Assembly (NCBI GenBank): GCA_965226865.1
Contig: CBDDEH010000004.1
Location: 1,488,001 to 1,552,000, forward strand
Source: CBDDEH01 sp965226865
GTDB taxonomy: Bacteria > Chloroflexota > Dehalococcoidia > Lucifugimonadales > JAGWBF01
DNA: 64,000 bases
Direction: 5' to 3'
A program made the position numbers and the translations under genes. The stretch's first letter is position 1; the number at the start of each line of letters is the position of its first letter. Shown piece by piece: positions 49,862 through 59,338 of the stretch. Under the pieces are notes generated by a model. That model searched no databases. It was not told the origin of the DNA and worked only from the letters and a program-made list of their open reading frames with translations.

Positions 49862-51600
49862 TTTAGCTGTGACCGCTGGGATTCGAGAATTTCTCTGGCC
49901 GTCTGCTTGGCCTTTTTCAGGAGAGCCCCTATCTCGGCGTCGATCTTCTCGGCCACGGCGTCGCTATAACTGCGACCCTGCGCCAGTTCCTTACCAAGGA
50001 ATACGATGTCTTGCCCCGTGTCGAAGACCCTGGGCCCCAGCTCTCCGCTCATACCGTACTCGGTCACCATCTTCCGAGCTATTCTGGTGGCGTTCTGCAA
50101 GTCGTTGGAAGCCCCTGTTGTAACGTCACCATAGATCATCTCTTCAACTGCATGGCCGCCCATCATCACCGCCAGCGTGGCTTCGAACTGGCCCTTGGAC
50201 CAGAGTCCTCTGTCTTCGTCGGGTAGCAGTCGCGTGTACCCGCCTGCCGCGCCGCGAGCGACGATGGTCACCTTGTGAACAGGGTCAGCCTTGGGAAGGT
50301 TGGAGGCCACCAGGGCATGTCCGGCTTCGTGGTAGGCCACGATTTCCCGCTCTTTCTCGCTGACCTTTCTGCTTTTTCTCGCCGGTCCGGCGATCACTCG
50401 GTCTATGGACTCTCCCAGGTCCTCATTGGTGATGCCGACCTTTTCCTGCCTTGCCGCCAGAATGGCTGCCTCATTCACCAGATTGGCCAGGTCGGCGCCG
50501 CTAAACCCGTGTGTCTGCCTGGCTAACGTTGGAACGTCGACATCGACGGTTACAGGCTTACCCTTCAGGTGGACTTTGAGAATGGCCTCGCGGCCCCTGG
50601 CGTCTGGGAGGTCGATAACGACCCGTCTGTCGAATCTGCCCGGCCGTAGTAACGCCGGGTCCAGGATGTCAGGCCTGTTTGTAGCAGCGATTACGATGAC
50701 GTTGGATCGTTCATCGAAGCCGTCCATCTCCACCAGTATCTGGTTCAGGGTCTGCTCTCTCTCGTCGTTTCCTCCCCCGATGCCGGTGCCTCTGTTGCGA
50801 CCTACTGCATCGATCTCGTCTATGAAGACGATTGCCGGAGCGTATTGCCTGGCCTTTGCGAAGAGGTCCCTGACACGGCTGGCGCCCACGCCGACGAACA
50901 TTTCCACGAACTCGCTACCACTGATGGAGAAGAAGGGCACGCCTGCTTCCCCAGCGACGCTTTTGCTGAGGAGGGTCTTACCGGTGCCCGGGGCGCCTGC
51001 CAGTAGCACACCCCTGGGTATCTTCGCCCCCAGCTTGGAGAACTTCTCCGGGGTCTTCAGAAACTCCACGATCTCGGCCATTTCCTGCTTGGCCTCTTCC
51101 GCTCCCGCAACGTCGTCGAAGGTCACCGTGGGCCTGTCGACTATGGAAACCCTTGCCTTGCTCTTGCCGATATTCATCGCCTGGTTGATGCCGCTTCGAC
51201 TGCCCCTGAGCATGAAGAATATCAGCCCGCCGAAGAACAGGAGCGGTAACAGGGTGAGGAAAATTCCAAGGAGATTGCTGCCCTCTCCCTTCACTTCGAT
51301 CTGCACGGCTTCAGGGCTAGTGAGGTCGATGCCTCGTTGCTGGAGAAGCTCCAAGATACTGACGCTCTCTTCTTTCCTGGACTTGAAGGTCTCCCCCATG
51401 ACGGAGACCACTTTTAACTTGTCGCCTCTCACCTCAATCTTGGTAAGCTGGTCGGCCTCGGCCATGCGCAGCACCTGGTCTATGCCGATCTCCGTTTCGC
51501 CGGACGACCGGGGTATGAATAGAAATAGCAGTAGCAGAATCGCTCCGCCGATCAAGATCAACTGAATAGGCCTGATACGTGGTCGTGGTGCTTCGTTCAT
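49822..51600 (-). CDS. ftsH: ATP-dependent zinc metalloprotease FtsH, C-terminus altered by IS1380
   Basis: Membrane-bound AAA protease that degrades damaged membrane proteins and regulators. Membrane helices at about 13-29 and 110-131, Walker A GAPGTGKT (202-209), Walker B FIDEID (259-264), SRH arginines in RPGRFDRR (319-326), zinc motif HEAGH (424-428) and the third ligand Asp in [10 protein letters not shown] (about 500). The last residues [13 protein letters not shown] come from the IS1380 end; the native 35-residue tail is at 48041-48157. All catalytic parts are intact, so the protein may still work. Start ATG 51600. Part of a minus-strand cluster with htrA and an ECF sigma gene. Confidence 0.93.
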   Translation of the reverse strand: MNEAPRPRIRPIQLILIGGAILLLLFLFIPRSSGETEIGIDQVLRMAEADQLTKIEVRGDKLKVVSVMGETFKSRKEESVSILELLQQRGIDLTSPEAVQIEVKGEGSNLLGIFLTLLPLLFFGGLIFFMLRGSRSGINQAMNIGKSKARVSIVDRPTVTFDDVAGAEEAKQEMAEIVEFLKTPEKFSKLGAKIPRGVLLAGAPGTGKTLLSKSVAGEAGVPFFSISGSEFVEMFVGVGASRVRDLFAKARQYAPAIVFIDEIDAVGRNRGTGIGGGNDEREQTLNQILVEMDGFDERSNVIVIAATNRPDILDPALLRPGRFDRRVVIDLPDARGREAILKVHLKGKPVTVDVDVPTLARQTHGFSGADLANLVNEAAILAARQEKVGITNEDLGESIDRVIAGPARKSRKVSEKEREIVAYHEAGHALVASNLPKADPVHKVTIVARGAAGGYTRLLPDEDRGLWSKGQFEATLAVMMGGHAVEEMIYGDVTTGASNDLQNATRIARKMVTEYGMSGELGPRVFDTGQDIVFLGKELAQGRSYSDAVAEKIDAEIGALLKKAKQTAREILESQRSQLNPNPPKDGLGDRP

Positions 51601-51635
51601 TGTTTCGTTCCTTTCTTCCCCCCGTTCCGGTGTGC

Positions 51636-52799
51636 TTAATCTCTCTCGCCGATAGCTAGGCAGGGTCTCTCTGCCAGAGTGACCGTGACGGTCCGCTTGT
51701 CGTTGCCACGGTAAAACACTACTTCCACGGAGAAGCCCGCTCGATATTGGATCAGAATGCTATCCAATTCCGCCACGTTCCCCACGGGTTGGCCGGCCAG
51801 TGCGACGATAATGTCCTGTTCCCGTAGCCCGACTTGCTCCGCTGGTGAACCCGGCGCCACCGATATAACCCCAGCGCCCGATGTAACAGGTAGATCGAAG
51901 TTGATGGCCACGGCTTCCGTGATGTTAACGACCGACGCTCCAAAGAATCCCCGGTCGATCTTGCCATTCAAGATAAGCTCGTTGATCAGCGGCATCACGG
52001 GTTCTATGGCGATGGCGAATCCGATTCCTTCACCGCTGTCGAGCTTGGCAGTGTTTATGCCCACCATCTGACCGTCGGTGTTAACCAGAGGGCCTCCGCT
52101 ATTGCCGGGGTTGATGGCTGCATCTGCCTGGATCAAGTGCTGCATTGTTATTTGCGCCGAGAAGTCTATGGCTCGTTCCAGAGCACTCACCCAACCACCG
52201 GTGATGGTAGGCCCTCCTGGTAGGTTGAGAGCGTGTCCGATGGTGATGACATGGTCACCCACCTGAAGATCGGATGATTTACCGATAGGAATCGGTACAA
52301 TATCCTCTGCGTTTATGCGCAGCACAGCGATATCGAGAAAGGAATCGCCACCGACGAGATCCGCTTCGAAGGTTCGCCCGTCGCTAAGGGTGACTACTAT
52401 GCGCTCGGCGCCGGCGATCACATGGTTGTTGGTGAGGATGTGCCCCCGCTCATCGAAGATCTTCCCGGTTCCCACTCCGACGCCAGGAACCGGCCTGTTG
52501 AACTGGTCTAACTGTACGGCCTCTGTCTGAATGTGTACAACTGAAGGGCTGAGCGCTTTGATAATCTGGGGAGTAGTGAGTGTGCTAGCCGATGGGGGAG
52601 CCGCCGTCGCCGTAGGAGGCTCGGAGGTTGGAGTCGATGTCGGCTCAGGAGTCTGAGTGGGAGGAACCAAGGTCGGCGTTGGCGTGAAAGTAGGATCAGG
52701 GACCGCCGTAGGGGTTGGAGTGCCTCCACCTCCGCAAGCGGCCAATGCAAACGCTAGAACGACTACACCCAATCCCAAGACAACCAGCTTCTTGTTCAT
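51636..52799 (-). CDS. HtrA/DegP-like serine protease lipoprotein
   Basis: Signal peptide with lipobox LAAC and a long Thr-Pro linker (residues 25-70), then a trypsin-like domain with catalytic His in LTNNHVIAG, Asp in SFLDIAVLR and Ser in NPGNSGGPL, and one PDZ domain (GVISVAPGSPAEQVGLREQD). A quality-control protease outside the membrane. Start at ATG 52799 (GAGG nine bases upstream); GTG 52814, overlapping the sigma-factor stop, is the alternative. It lies between ftsH and an ECF sigma gene, which suggests an envelope-stress operon. Confidence 0.9.
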   Translation of the reverse strand: MNKKLVVLGLGVVVLAFALAACGGGGTPTPTAVPDPTFTPTPTLVPPTQTPEPTSTPTSEPPTATAAPPSASTLTTPQIIKALSPSVVHIQTEAVQLDQFNRPVPGVGVGTGKIFDERGHILTNNHVIAGAERIVVTLSDGRTFEADLVGGDSFLDIAVLRINAEDIVPIPIGKSSDLQVGDHVITIGHALNLPGGPTITGGWVSALERAIDFSAQITMQHLIQADAAINPGNSGGPLVNTDGQMVGINTAKLDSGEGIGFAIAIEPVMPLINELILNGKIDRGFFGASVVNITEAVAINFDLPVTSGAGVISVAPGSPAEQVGLREQDIIVALAGQPVGNVAELDSILIQYRAGFSVEVVFYRGNDKRTVTVTLAERPCLAIGERD

Positions 52800-52810
52800 G
52801 TCACCAAACC

Positions 52811-53446
52811 TCACGCAGCAATTCTCGAGTCAACCTGACTCCGATTGTTTAAGTACCCTTCCATGTGTTTCCTCAGGAGGACGCGGCCCCTGTGAAGGCG
52901 CGACTTCAAGCCGGGCACCGAAACTTTGAGCATCTTCGCTGCCTCTTCTGTGGAGAAACCCTGTACGTCTCGTAACACCACCGCAGCGCGCATCTCCGGA
53001 GAAAGCCGGTCGAGCCCTTCCTCGAGCACTTCGCGCAGTTCCCCGTTGATTGCGGCCTTTTCCGGATCGTTGCCCCAGCCGGGTACTACGGCATCGTCGT
53101 ACCCTGTCTCGGCTATGTATTTGGCACGGGACTTATCCTTTCGTATTTTCATAAGACAGGTGTTCACCACGATTCGGTAGAGCCAGGTGGACGGCTTCGA
53201 ATTGCCCTTGAAAGAGGGAAAGGCTCGATAGGCGTGAATAAAGGCTTCCTGAACGGCGTCCTCGGTTTCGTAAGGACAGCGCAACATTCTGTGAGCCACG
53301 TTGTACGCCATGTTGGCGTGTTGCTCGACTAACGTGCTGAACGTACGGTCGAGTTCACCTTTCCCAGTTGCTTTCAAGGATACCGGACGTGGTTTTCCAG
53401 TAGTCTCAGCGTCGGTCACTAAAGCTTGGGTGACGTGTGCTTGCAT
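52811..53446 (-). CDS. ECF RNA polymerase sigma factor
   Basis: A 211-residue protein with region 2 (LVEQHANMAYNVAHRMLRCP, ETEDAVQEAFIHAYRAFPSF, STWLYRIVVNTCLMKIRKDK) and region 4 (LDRLSPEMRAAVVLRDVQGF, STEEAAKMLKVSVPGLKSRL). It has an unusual N-terminal extension of about 30 residues. No anti-sigma gene is next to it; instead it is followed directly by htrA and ftsH, so it may control envelope proteolysis. Confidence 0.92.
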   Translation of the reverse strand: MQAHVTQALVTDAETTGKPRPVSLKATGKGELDRTFSTLVEQHANMAYNVAHRMLRCPYETEDAVQEAFIHAYRAFPSFKGNSKPSTWLYRIVVNTCLMKIRKDKSRAKYIAETGYDDAVVPGWGNDPEKAAINGELREVLEEGLDRLSPEMRAAVVLRDVQGFSTEEAAKMLKVSVPGLKSRLHRGRVLLRKHMEGYLNNRSQVDSRIAA

Positions 53447-53459
53447 GACTCAGTCCTTT

Positions 53460-53906
53460 CTAGGTCTGGCTGTTCTGAGCGAACGCACCGGCAGGCGCAG
53501 CGGATTCTTTGCAATCCTTCATCCTACTCGCCACGTCCCTCACGATCTGAAACAGTTCTGTTGGGTCACAGTCTTTAAGCAGGCAGCCATCGCAGCCCGC
53601 ACAGATGCTCTCTTCCCTGTAGTCGGCGAAAGCGCTCAGAATGACCACGCCCACGCAGGGAGAGGAGCTTTTGATCTTCTCTGTAGCCCTCATGCCGTCC
53701 ACGTTGGGCATCTGGGCGTCCATGATGACCACATCCGGGTTCAAGGTAGAGACTTTCTCGACCGCCTCCAGCCCATCCTCTGCTGTGTCCAAGATGTGGA
53801 AGTCCGGCTGTAGTCGCAGCAGGCTGGAGAGCCCGTCCCTGACCAGGGCCGAGTCGTCGACGATCAGCAGGCTGATCACTTGGCTGGTCTCCTTGTAGTA
53901 ACTCAT
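53460..53906 (-). CDS. Receiver-domain protein without DNA-binding output
   Basis: A 148-residue protein with a NarL-like receiver (LLIVDDSALVRDGLSSLLRL, VVIMDAQMPNVDGMRATEKI, VVILSAFAD, GCLLKD). The C-terminal 30 residues lack an HTH. CAGCDGC adds three cysteines near the phosphorylation face, a possible redox or metal switch. It is 13 bases upstream of the sigma-factor gene on the same strand and may be co-transcribed with it. Confidence 0.85.
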   Translation of the reverse strand: MSYYKETSQVISLLIVDDSALVRDGLSSLLRLQPDFHILDTAEDGLEAVEKVSTLNPDVVIMDAQMPNVDGMRATEKIKSSSPCVGVVILSAFADYREESICAGCDGCLLKDCDPTELFQIVRDVASRMKDCKESAAPAGAFAQNSQT

Positions 53907-53969
53907 TGGTTTGAATATATTCGTTAGAGGGCCGAGCTACATCCTGCGTATTGCGGATTAGAAAAAGAT

Positions 53970-53997
53970 AAGAGGTTGATCCCAGGATCAACCTCTT
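53970..53997 (-). terminator. Intrinsic terminator
   Basis: Perfect 13-base stem AAGAGGTTGATCC / GGATCAACCTCTT with loop CA, then TATCTTTTTC on the minus strand. It ends the isochorismatase-gene transcript. Closely related in sequence to the terminator at 56081. Confidence 0.8.
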
Positions 53998-54037
53998 GGG
54001 GGATGGATGGTTGAAAAGGGGTTAAGGCGGCAGGGCG

Positions 54038-54673
54038 TCAGACCGTCAGGCCAACAGCCGCAGACTCGCGCACCCGTCCAACGATTTCTTCGGTGGTTAC
54101 CACTTCGTTGGCAATGAAGCCATAGTTTATGTATGCGGCCTGGGTAGCCTCTGGACCGGGGCCTGCGGTTGCGTCCTTTACCATGATGACCTCGAAGCCG
54201 TTCTCCTCCGCATCGCGAAGGTGGGACTCCACACAGAGGTTCGCGGACATCCCCGCAAGGATGATGGTGTCTATGTTGCGCTGGCGGAGCTGAATGCCTA
54301 TGTCGTTGGACCAGAACCCGCTCAGCACCTTGTGAGGAGAAACCACGTAGGTGTTGTCGTCGGGTATTAGCTCAGGATGGAACTCGGCACCCCAGCCGGG
54401 CGTGTGGAACATCTTACGGTCAAACATGAGCTTGTCTACGAAGTTCAGGTGTTGCCATGAGGCGATTTCCCCGTCGGTGTAGTAGTGGGGTGAGTACACA
54501 ACCGGTAGGCCCACCTCTCTGGCTGCTGTTCGTAGCTCGACCAGATGAGATACCACCTGATTCTCTTTCACTATATCTCCAAAGTGGTCCCACACGGCAC
54601 CGCCTTCCGGCAAGAAGTCGTTCTGGGGGTCGATGATCACCAAGGCCGTCCTTGACAGGTCAAGTTTTGACAT
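54038..54673 (-). CDS. Isochorismatase-family cysteine hydrolase
   Basis: A 211-residue protein with the catalytic triad: Asp in LVIIDPQNDFLPEGG, Lys in VSPHKVLSGFWSNDI and Cys in ILAGMSANLCVESHLRDAEE with the cis-peptide region before it. Members hydrolyse amides such as nicotinamide, ureidoacrylate or N-carbamoylsarcosine; substrate not determined by sequence. ATG 54673 with AAGGAG upstream. Lies downstream of the NmrA-like gene. Confidence 0.9.
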   Translation of the reverse strand: MSKLDLSRTALVIIDPQNDFLPEGGAVWDHFGDIVKENQVVSHLVELRTAAREVGLPVVYSPHYYTDGEIASWQHLNFVDKLMFDRKMFHTPGWGAEFHPELIPDDNTYVVSPHKVLSGFWSNDIGIQLRQRNIDTIILAGMSANLCVESHLRDAEENGFEVIMVKDATAGPGPEATQAAYINYGFIANEVVTTEEIVGRVRESAAVGLTV

Positions 54674-54732
54674 TTTGAATCTCCTTTCCGTTCTTAAACC
54701 TCAAAAATCGTTTGCGCCCTTGCGTCGCCCGA

Positions 54733-55629
54733 TCAAGCAGCGCGACTAGTGGCGCCGCCGAATATGTGGGCGAAATCATAAGCGAAGGTTTCGTAGGAGC
54801 GGGCCGGGTGAGCGGTTATGTCCTCGACGGCATCTGTCGTGAAGTCGCCGTAGCCTTCGCTGAAAGTTGTCGAGTACCCGCCGAGGGCATCGGCCATCCA
54901 TTCGGGTAATCCCATGCTGATCATCCCTTGCCGGGCGGCCTCAAGTGGGACATTCACGTAGTTGACTTGCTTGCCCAGGCTCTTTGAGAGAGCGGCCGCT
55001 ACATCGTGGAATGAAATCGACGCCGGGCCGGTCAGAGTGTACGTTTTGCCCTCGTAGCCATCCTCAGTGAGGACTTCGAGTGCCACTTCTGCGACGTCGC
55101 GCACGTCAATCATGCCGATCTTGCCGTCCTTGATTGCCATGTAAGCGACGCCTTCCGATGCGACTGTCTGAGCCGCCATCAATGTGTTCTGCATGAAGAA
55201 GTGTGGCTTGAGGATGGCATAGGGCACGCCCGACGCCCTCAACTCGTCGTCGATCTCGGCGTGCTGTCCCGAAACACGCGGTAAAACATCAGGCAACTCT
55301 TTGACTGCGCCCGCCGACAGTCTGACTAGGAACGGGCTGCCATTGCGTTTGGCTGCTTGGATCCCATTTTTGGCCTGGATAACCTGATTGGGATTCGGTG
55401 GTGTGATCAGCAGGACCTTATCCACTCCTCTAAAAGCGGCATCCAGGGTGTATGGTTTCTCCAGGTCGCCTACAACGACCTCAATGCCCGCATTTTTGAG
55501 TCCCTTCGCTTTTGATTTGTCACGGACCAGCGCGCGAACATCGGCACCCAAGTTAGTCAGGTCGGGTATTAATAAACTGCCAACGTTACCCGTGGCTCCC
55601 GTCACCAGAATTTTCCCTGTGTTTGTCAT
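54733..55629 (-). CDS. NmrA-like NAD(P)H-binding reductase (atypical SDR)
   Basis: A 298-residue protein with Rossmann motif ILVTGATGNVGSLL, NADP-preferring ALVRDKSKA, KVLLITPPNPNQ, and AILKPHFFMQNTLMA, typical of NmrA/quinone oxidoreductase (QOR2)-type atypical SDRs. It ends with a helical cap (YSTTFSEGYGDFTTDAVEDI). It probably reduces a quinone or senses NADP. The isochorismatase gene follows in the same direction. Confidence 0.9.
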   Translation of the reverse strand: MTNTGKILVTGATGNVGSLLIPDLTNLGADVRALVRDKSKAKGLKNAGIEVVVGDLEKPYTLDAAFRGVDKVLLITPPNPNQVIQAKNGIQAAKRNGSPFLVRLSAGAVKELPDVLPRVSGQHAEIDDELRASGVPYAILKPHFFMQNTLMAAQTVASEGVAYMAIKDGKIGMIDVRDVAEVALEVLTEDGYEGKTYTLTGPASISFHDVAAALSKSLGKQVNYVNVPLEAARQGMISMGLPEWMADALGGYSTTFSEGYGDFTTDAVEDITAHPARSYETFAYDFAHIFGGATSRAA

Positions 55630-55772
55630 CCATGTACCTCATTCGTATGTATATTTTGCGTGGCCCGTGTCGGTCTGATGTCAGTGGGACCACCCACTCT
55701 CGCAAGCAGGTACAAAGGGTAGCCGCTGGCTACCTGCCTATGTTTTGCCAGTGGTGAGCTTTTAGAGCCTAG

Positions 55773-55973
55773 CTAAGCTGCCTGACGCTCTGACTCGACC
55801 GCCGTAGCCGTAAAGGAGCCAAGTCCGAACGATGGAGCGGACGACCCAACTCTCAGAAGCTCTTCATCGCTGAGATAGTGCCCACACTGCAAGCAGGCCA
55901 TAAATGGGCCGAATTCATCTCTGTCCTTGTGGAGATCGCCACGGCATTTTGGACAAGCTTTCAAATAAAACAT
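55773..55973 (-). CDS. Small zinc-ribbon protein
   Basis: A 66-residue protein: ACPKCRGDLHKDRDEFGPFM, ACLQCGHYLSDEELLRVG. Two CxxC pairs 20 residues apart form a zinc ribbon. Similar small ribbons are common in Chloroflexota-type genomes; role unknown. ATG 55973 with GGGAAG upstream. Confidence 0.65.
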   Translation of the reverse strand: MFYLKACPKCRGDLHKDRDEFGPFMACLQCGHYLSDEELLRVGSSAPSFGLGSFTATAVESERQAA

Positions 55974-56080
55974 TCAGTCACTTCCCTTCCGGCACTGCTT
56001 GGTCACACTGTCCAGGTGTTGAATTCACTGTAACTGGACTGCTATCCGAGAACGTCCATCTACTAACGGATTTAAAAAGA

Positions 56081-56112
56081 CCAGGAGGTTGATCCGCGGA
56101 TCAACCTCCTGG
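56081..56112 (-). terminator. Intrinsic terminator of the narL-like operon
   Basis: Perfect 15-base stem CCAGGAGGTTGATCC / GGATCAACCTCCTGG with loop GC, followed on the minus strand by TCTTTTTAAA. 25 bases beyond the regulator stop. Confidence 0.85.
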
Positions 56113-56137
56113 TTGATAGGATACTTTATGTGAGCCG

Positions 56138-56791
56138 TTACAGCTTGATGATGCCGCGCTTTACAGCATCTGCCACTGCCTCTGTTCGACCCTTAACGCC
56201 AAGCTTGTTGAATATGTGGATTATGTGGGCCTTGACGGTGCTCTCTCCGATTACCAGTGCAGAGGCTATCTCTTTGTTTCCGGCTCCCTTGGCCATCAGC
56301 TCGAGCACCTCAACTTCCCTTGAAGACAATCCCCCTTCAGTTGCTGGAGTTCTGGATACCTGGGTAAACCGGTCCAGCAATCGTCTGGCTACTTTGGGCT
56401 CGATTACAGATTCGCCTCGATGGACGGCCCTGACAGCGTCAAGCACGTCTGCCGGAGGAGAGTCCTTGAGCAGATAGGCGTTAGCTCCAGCCTCCAGGCC
56501 ACGGAATATATGGTCGTCGGTGTCGTAGGTAGTGAGTATAATGATCCCCGTGTCCTGGCCGTTCTCCCTGATCTTATGGATTGCGCCCACCCCGTTCATT
56601 TCCGGCATCTGCAGGTCCATCAGAATAATGTGAGGATGCAACTGCTGGGCCTGGGATACCGCTTCGATGCCGTCGCCAGCCTGGCCAACAACTTCGAGGT
56701 CGTCGGCCTGACTTAGGACGGTCGCCAACCCCTCTCTCACGAGAGGATGGTCATCGACTATCAGGATACGGATTAAGTCTTGCTTGGCCAC
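56138..56791 (-). CDS. NarL/LuxR-family response regulator
   Basis: A 217-residue two-domain regulator: receiver (ILIVDDHPLVREGLATVLSQ, IILMDLQMPEMNGVGAI, IIILTTYD, YLLKDS) and LuxR-type HTH (LSSREVEVLELMAKGAGNKE, IASALVIGESTVKAHIIHIF). It overlaps the 3' end of sensor kinase 1 by 19 bases, so the pair is co-translated. Likely the shared output for both kinases that follow. Confidence 0.95.
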   Translation of the reverse strand: MAKQDLIRILIVDDHPLVREGLATVLSQADDLEVVGQAGDGIEAVSQAQQLHPHIILMDLQMPEMNGVGAIHKIRENGQDTGIIILTTYDTDDHIFRGLEAGANAYLLKDSPPADVLDAVRAVHRGESVIEPKVARRLLDRFTQVSRTPATEGGLSSREVEVLELMAKGAGNKEIASALVIGESTVKAHIIHIFNKLGVKGRTEAVADAVKRGIIKL

Positions 56792-58575
56792 GACTCTTTG
56801 CTCAGGGGAAGATTCGCCTCGACCAGTGTACCATTGGGATGGCTGTGGACCGCCAGGTCGCCGCCCAGGATACGAGTTCGCTCCCTCATACCGGCGATCC
56901 CGAAGCCTCCGCCTTCTGCACTTGGTGATCTGGGAGCCTCTGTCTCGAAGCCCTTGCCGTTGTCCTGCACGGCCAAACGTACCTCTGCGTCATCGTAGAT
57001 CAAAGATACGGTTACTTGAGTGGCGTCGGCATGTTTCATAACGTTTGCCAGGGACTCCTGGCACAGGCGTAGGATAGCCGCCTCGACACCTGAGGGCAAT
57101 ACTCTCTCTTGACCTGAGACCTTCAGGGAAGCGAGGAGTTGCTCGCCTGTTGAAGCCTTGGAGGTCTCATTGCGCAACGCATCCACGAGGGAGGAGCCTT
57201 GCAGGGGACTCTGTCTGAGGTCCCAGACGGAACGTCGGGCCTCCTGAAGGCACTCCTTGGCGACGTCCCGAACTCGGTTCAGGGCATCCAGAGGCTGAGG
57301 GCCGCCGTTTTGGACTGCCTGCTCGAGGGCGTTGAGCTGCCAGATGATGCCAGTAATGCCCTGGGCCAGGGAGTCGTGGATCTCTCTGGCCAGGCGGTTA
57401 CGCTCCTCCATGACGGCCAACTCTCGCATTTGCTGAAGCAGGGTCTCCTGCACCTGCTTGCGTGCCGTGATGTCTGCTCCATAGACGTAGACCTGGCCGC
57501 GATCCAGGCTGGCACGATGCGTAAACAGAAGACACCGTTCCCCTACCTCGGTTTCACACTGCAGGGTATCGTTGCTTTGGAGCACTCTCTCCAGGACGAT
57601 CGGTTCTGACTCTGGACAGAGGGTATACCAGGACTTGCCCAACAGGTACGGCTCTCCGAAAAGCTGACGGGCTGCGGGGTTCATTTCGGCGAAGGAGGCC
57701 AAGTCCGCCAGTGCCTCTTCCGCCCTTTTACGTTCGGTTATATCGTCGATGACGACCATCGCGCCGCCATCGCTTAGTGGCGCCGTCCAGACACTTACGT
57801 CGACCGGCGCGCCGTCCTTTTTCTTGCGACGGGTCTCCAGGTTCGTTAATGCCTCGCCTCTCAGCGCCAGTTCGATATTCCCGCGATACTCGGTCAACTT
57901 TTCGTCGGGTACTAATGGATAAGGGCGGTCGATTATCTCACCAGCCGTCCAGCCGAACATTGTCTCTGCCGCCCTATTCCATAAACACACGTTGGAATTC
58001 CGATCACGGGCGATTATGGCGAGGGGTGAGGCCTGAATCAGGGCCTCGAGGGTTTGGGTCTGTTTGATCGTCTGACGACGGAGTCGAGTGTTTTCAAGGG
58101 CAACAGTCGCCTGATTGGCCAGAGTGGCAAGCACAAACTCTTCCTGGGAGCCGAGCTCCGGAGGACCTTCTTTCCCCACGGTCAGGAATCCAAGCTCCCG
58201 TTGTAGGGTGCCCACCCTTATACCGAGCAGGCGGTTAATTCCACGACGGGTTAGACCTGATGGAAGGTCACCGGAGGCTAGGGTTGCAACCCTTCCGGAC
58301 CTGTGAGCCGGGGGCCATTCTTTTTCCCCAACCCTGGCCAACGTTTTGGCCAGTTGTTTGGGCATCGGAGAATCCCCAATCCTCCCGAATACCGGACCGG
58401 GACCGGTGTGGTCCGTCGGTGTCAACGCAATCGAAGCTAGAGAGGCGTCCAGCAGGGAGGTTGCAGCATCGCATATCCAGCGGCAGATGCCCTCTTCATC
58501 CGGCTCCTGGCTAATGGCATGTCCGGTCAGGAGCAGCTTTTGCAGTTCTCTGGTAGTGAGACCCTGATCAACCAA
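56773..58575 (-). CDS. NarX-type sensor histidine kinase 1 (GAF-PAS-PAS-HisKA_3)
   Basis: A 600-residue soluble kinase. GAF at about 5-165 (ATSLLDASLASIALTPTDHT, EEFVLATLANQATVALENTR), PAS at about 175-285 (LEALIQASPLAIIARDRNSN, ITERKRAEEAL), a second diverged PAS to 385 (VYVYGADITARKQVQETLLQ), HisKA_3 (RNRLAREIHDSLAQGITGII, phospho-His) and HATPase_c (LANVMKHADATQVTVSLIYD, DNGKGFETEAPRSPS, GGGFGIAGMRERTRILGGD). No membrane helix. Its last about 200 codons are encoded by a 613-base block repeated in kinase 2. Confidence 0.93.
   Translation of the reverse strand: MVDQGLTTRELQKLLLTGHAISQEPDEEGICRWICDAATSLLDASLASIALTPTDHTGPGPVFGRIGDSPMPKQLAKTLARVGEKEWPPAHRSGRVATLASGDLPSGLTRRGINRLLGIRVGTLQRELGFLTVGKEGPPELGSQEEFVLATLANQATVALENTRLRRQTIKQTQTLEALIQASPLAIIARDRNSNVCLWNRAAETMFGWTAGEIIDRPYPLVPDEKLTEYRGNIELALRGEALTNLETRRKKKDGAPVDVSVWTAPLSDGGAMVVIDDITERKRAEEALADLASFAEMNPAARQLFGEPYLLGKSWYTLCPESEPIVLERVLQSNDTLQCETEVGERCLLFTHRASLDRGQVYVYGADITARKQVQETLLQQMRELAVMEERNRLAREIHDSLAQGITGIIWQLNALEQAVQNGGPQPLDALNRVRDVAKECLQEARRSVWDLRQSPLQGSSLVDALRNETSKASTGEQLLASLKVSGQERVLPSGVEAAILRLCQESLANVMKHADATQVTVSLIYDDAEVRLAVQDNGKGFETEAPRSPSAEGGGFGIAGMRERTRILGGDLAVHSHPNGTLVEANLPLSKESWPSKT
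56807..57419. repeat. 613-base direct repeat, copy A (kinase catalytic half)
   Basis: Matches 59403-60015 at a constant offset of 2,596 bases with no difference seen in the stretches compared. Encodes the HisKA_3/HATPase_c part of kinase 1. Confidence 0.9.
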
Positions 58576-58632
58576 TGTCTTACCTCGGATTACAAATAGC
58601 TCATCAGTATCTGTTTCAGAGGTTGTAGGGGG

Positions 58633-59277
58633 CTATGACGATGTTTTTGCGGATAGTTCAAGAAGCACGTCGTCAGGCTCTCGATAGAACGGATTCTCCT
58701 GAACGATGTTGCCGATTATCGAAAGGGGGTGAGTTTCGAGAGCGCACATTATAGCGTTCCCGCCGAACCGACTGTGGTCATACTGGCACATCGCCAGGAA
58801 GCTGGCGCGGGGTCCAACGTACTTGCCATAGAAGGCCTCCCACTCCAACAGCTTCTCCGAGGTCGGCATCTTCCCCAACGCCCACGTCATGTCACCGCCG
58901 ATGCGTATGGTCTCCCGGCCTGCGGCTTCGGCGCTTGAAATGATTGCCTCGAACATGGAGGACATTTCGTCTTTGTGGCGACCGCCTTCGGATACAACGA
59001 GCTGGCCGGAGCTGAGGGCCCCATCTACGTCAACTCCCAGCTCCTTCAATCGATCATAAATTGACGGGCGAGCGGACTCTTCTGTGACCAGGACACATTG
59101 ATCGCCGGCCTCCAGTCCAGACTGAAGAAACGGTGCTAGAACAGTCATCCGCTCCTCGTCACCGCGAAAGAAGTGGGCTATATGAGCACCTTTGGCTACG
59201 TAAAGATCCTGGAGCCCCAGATAGACCATATCTCCATTGACACGGTTAGACCCCGTTGGATGCCAAGATGCGGACAT
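58633..59277 (-). CDS. MEDS-domain sensory protein
   Basis: A 214-residue protein from ATG 59277 (GGGAG upstream); an ATG at 59298 or a longer form back to 59430 is possible but would be coded inside the kinase 2 end. YVAKGAHIAHFFRGDEERMT, VLAPFLQSGLEAGDQCVLVT, DEMSSMFEAIISSAEAAGRE and IRIGGDMTWALGKMPTSEKL are typical of the MEDS (DcmR-type) sensory domain, found with histidine kinases and PAS proteins. It lies between the two kinases and probably feeds the same pathway. Confidence 0.85.
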   Translation of the reverse strand: MSASWHPTGSNRVNGDMVYLGLQDLYVAKGAHIAHFFRGDEERMTVLAPFLQSGLEAGDQCVLVTEESARPSIYDRLKELGVDVDGALSSGQLVVSEGGRHKDEMSSMFEAIISSAEAAGRETIRIGGDMTWALGKMPTSEKLLEWEAFYGKYVGPRASFLAMCQYDHSRFGGNAIMCALETHPLSIIGNIVQENPFYREPDDVLLELSAKTSS

Positions 59278-59338
59278 GACTATCTCCCGGAAAGGCATTG
59301 CTTGCGCGCCGGAGCGAGCGTACGCGACTGCTGTAATC

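Noticed and set aside
50405..51565. 386-residue plus-strand open frame opposite ftsH
   Set aside because: Low-complexity Ser/Leu/Pro composition; the minus strand carries all FtsH motifs.
54712..54909. Plus-strand open frame opposite the end of the NmrA-like gene
   Set aside because: Antisense shadow without a ribosome-binding site.
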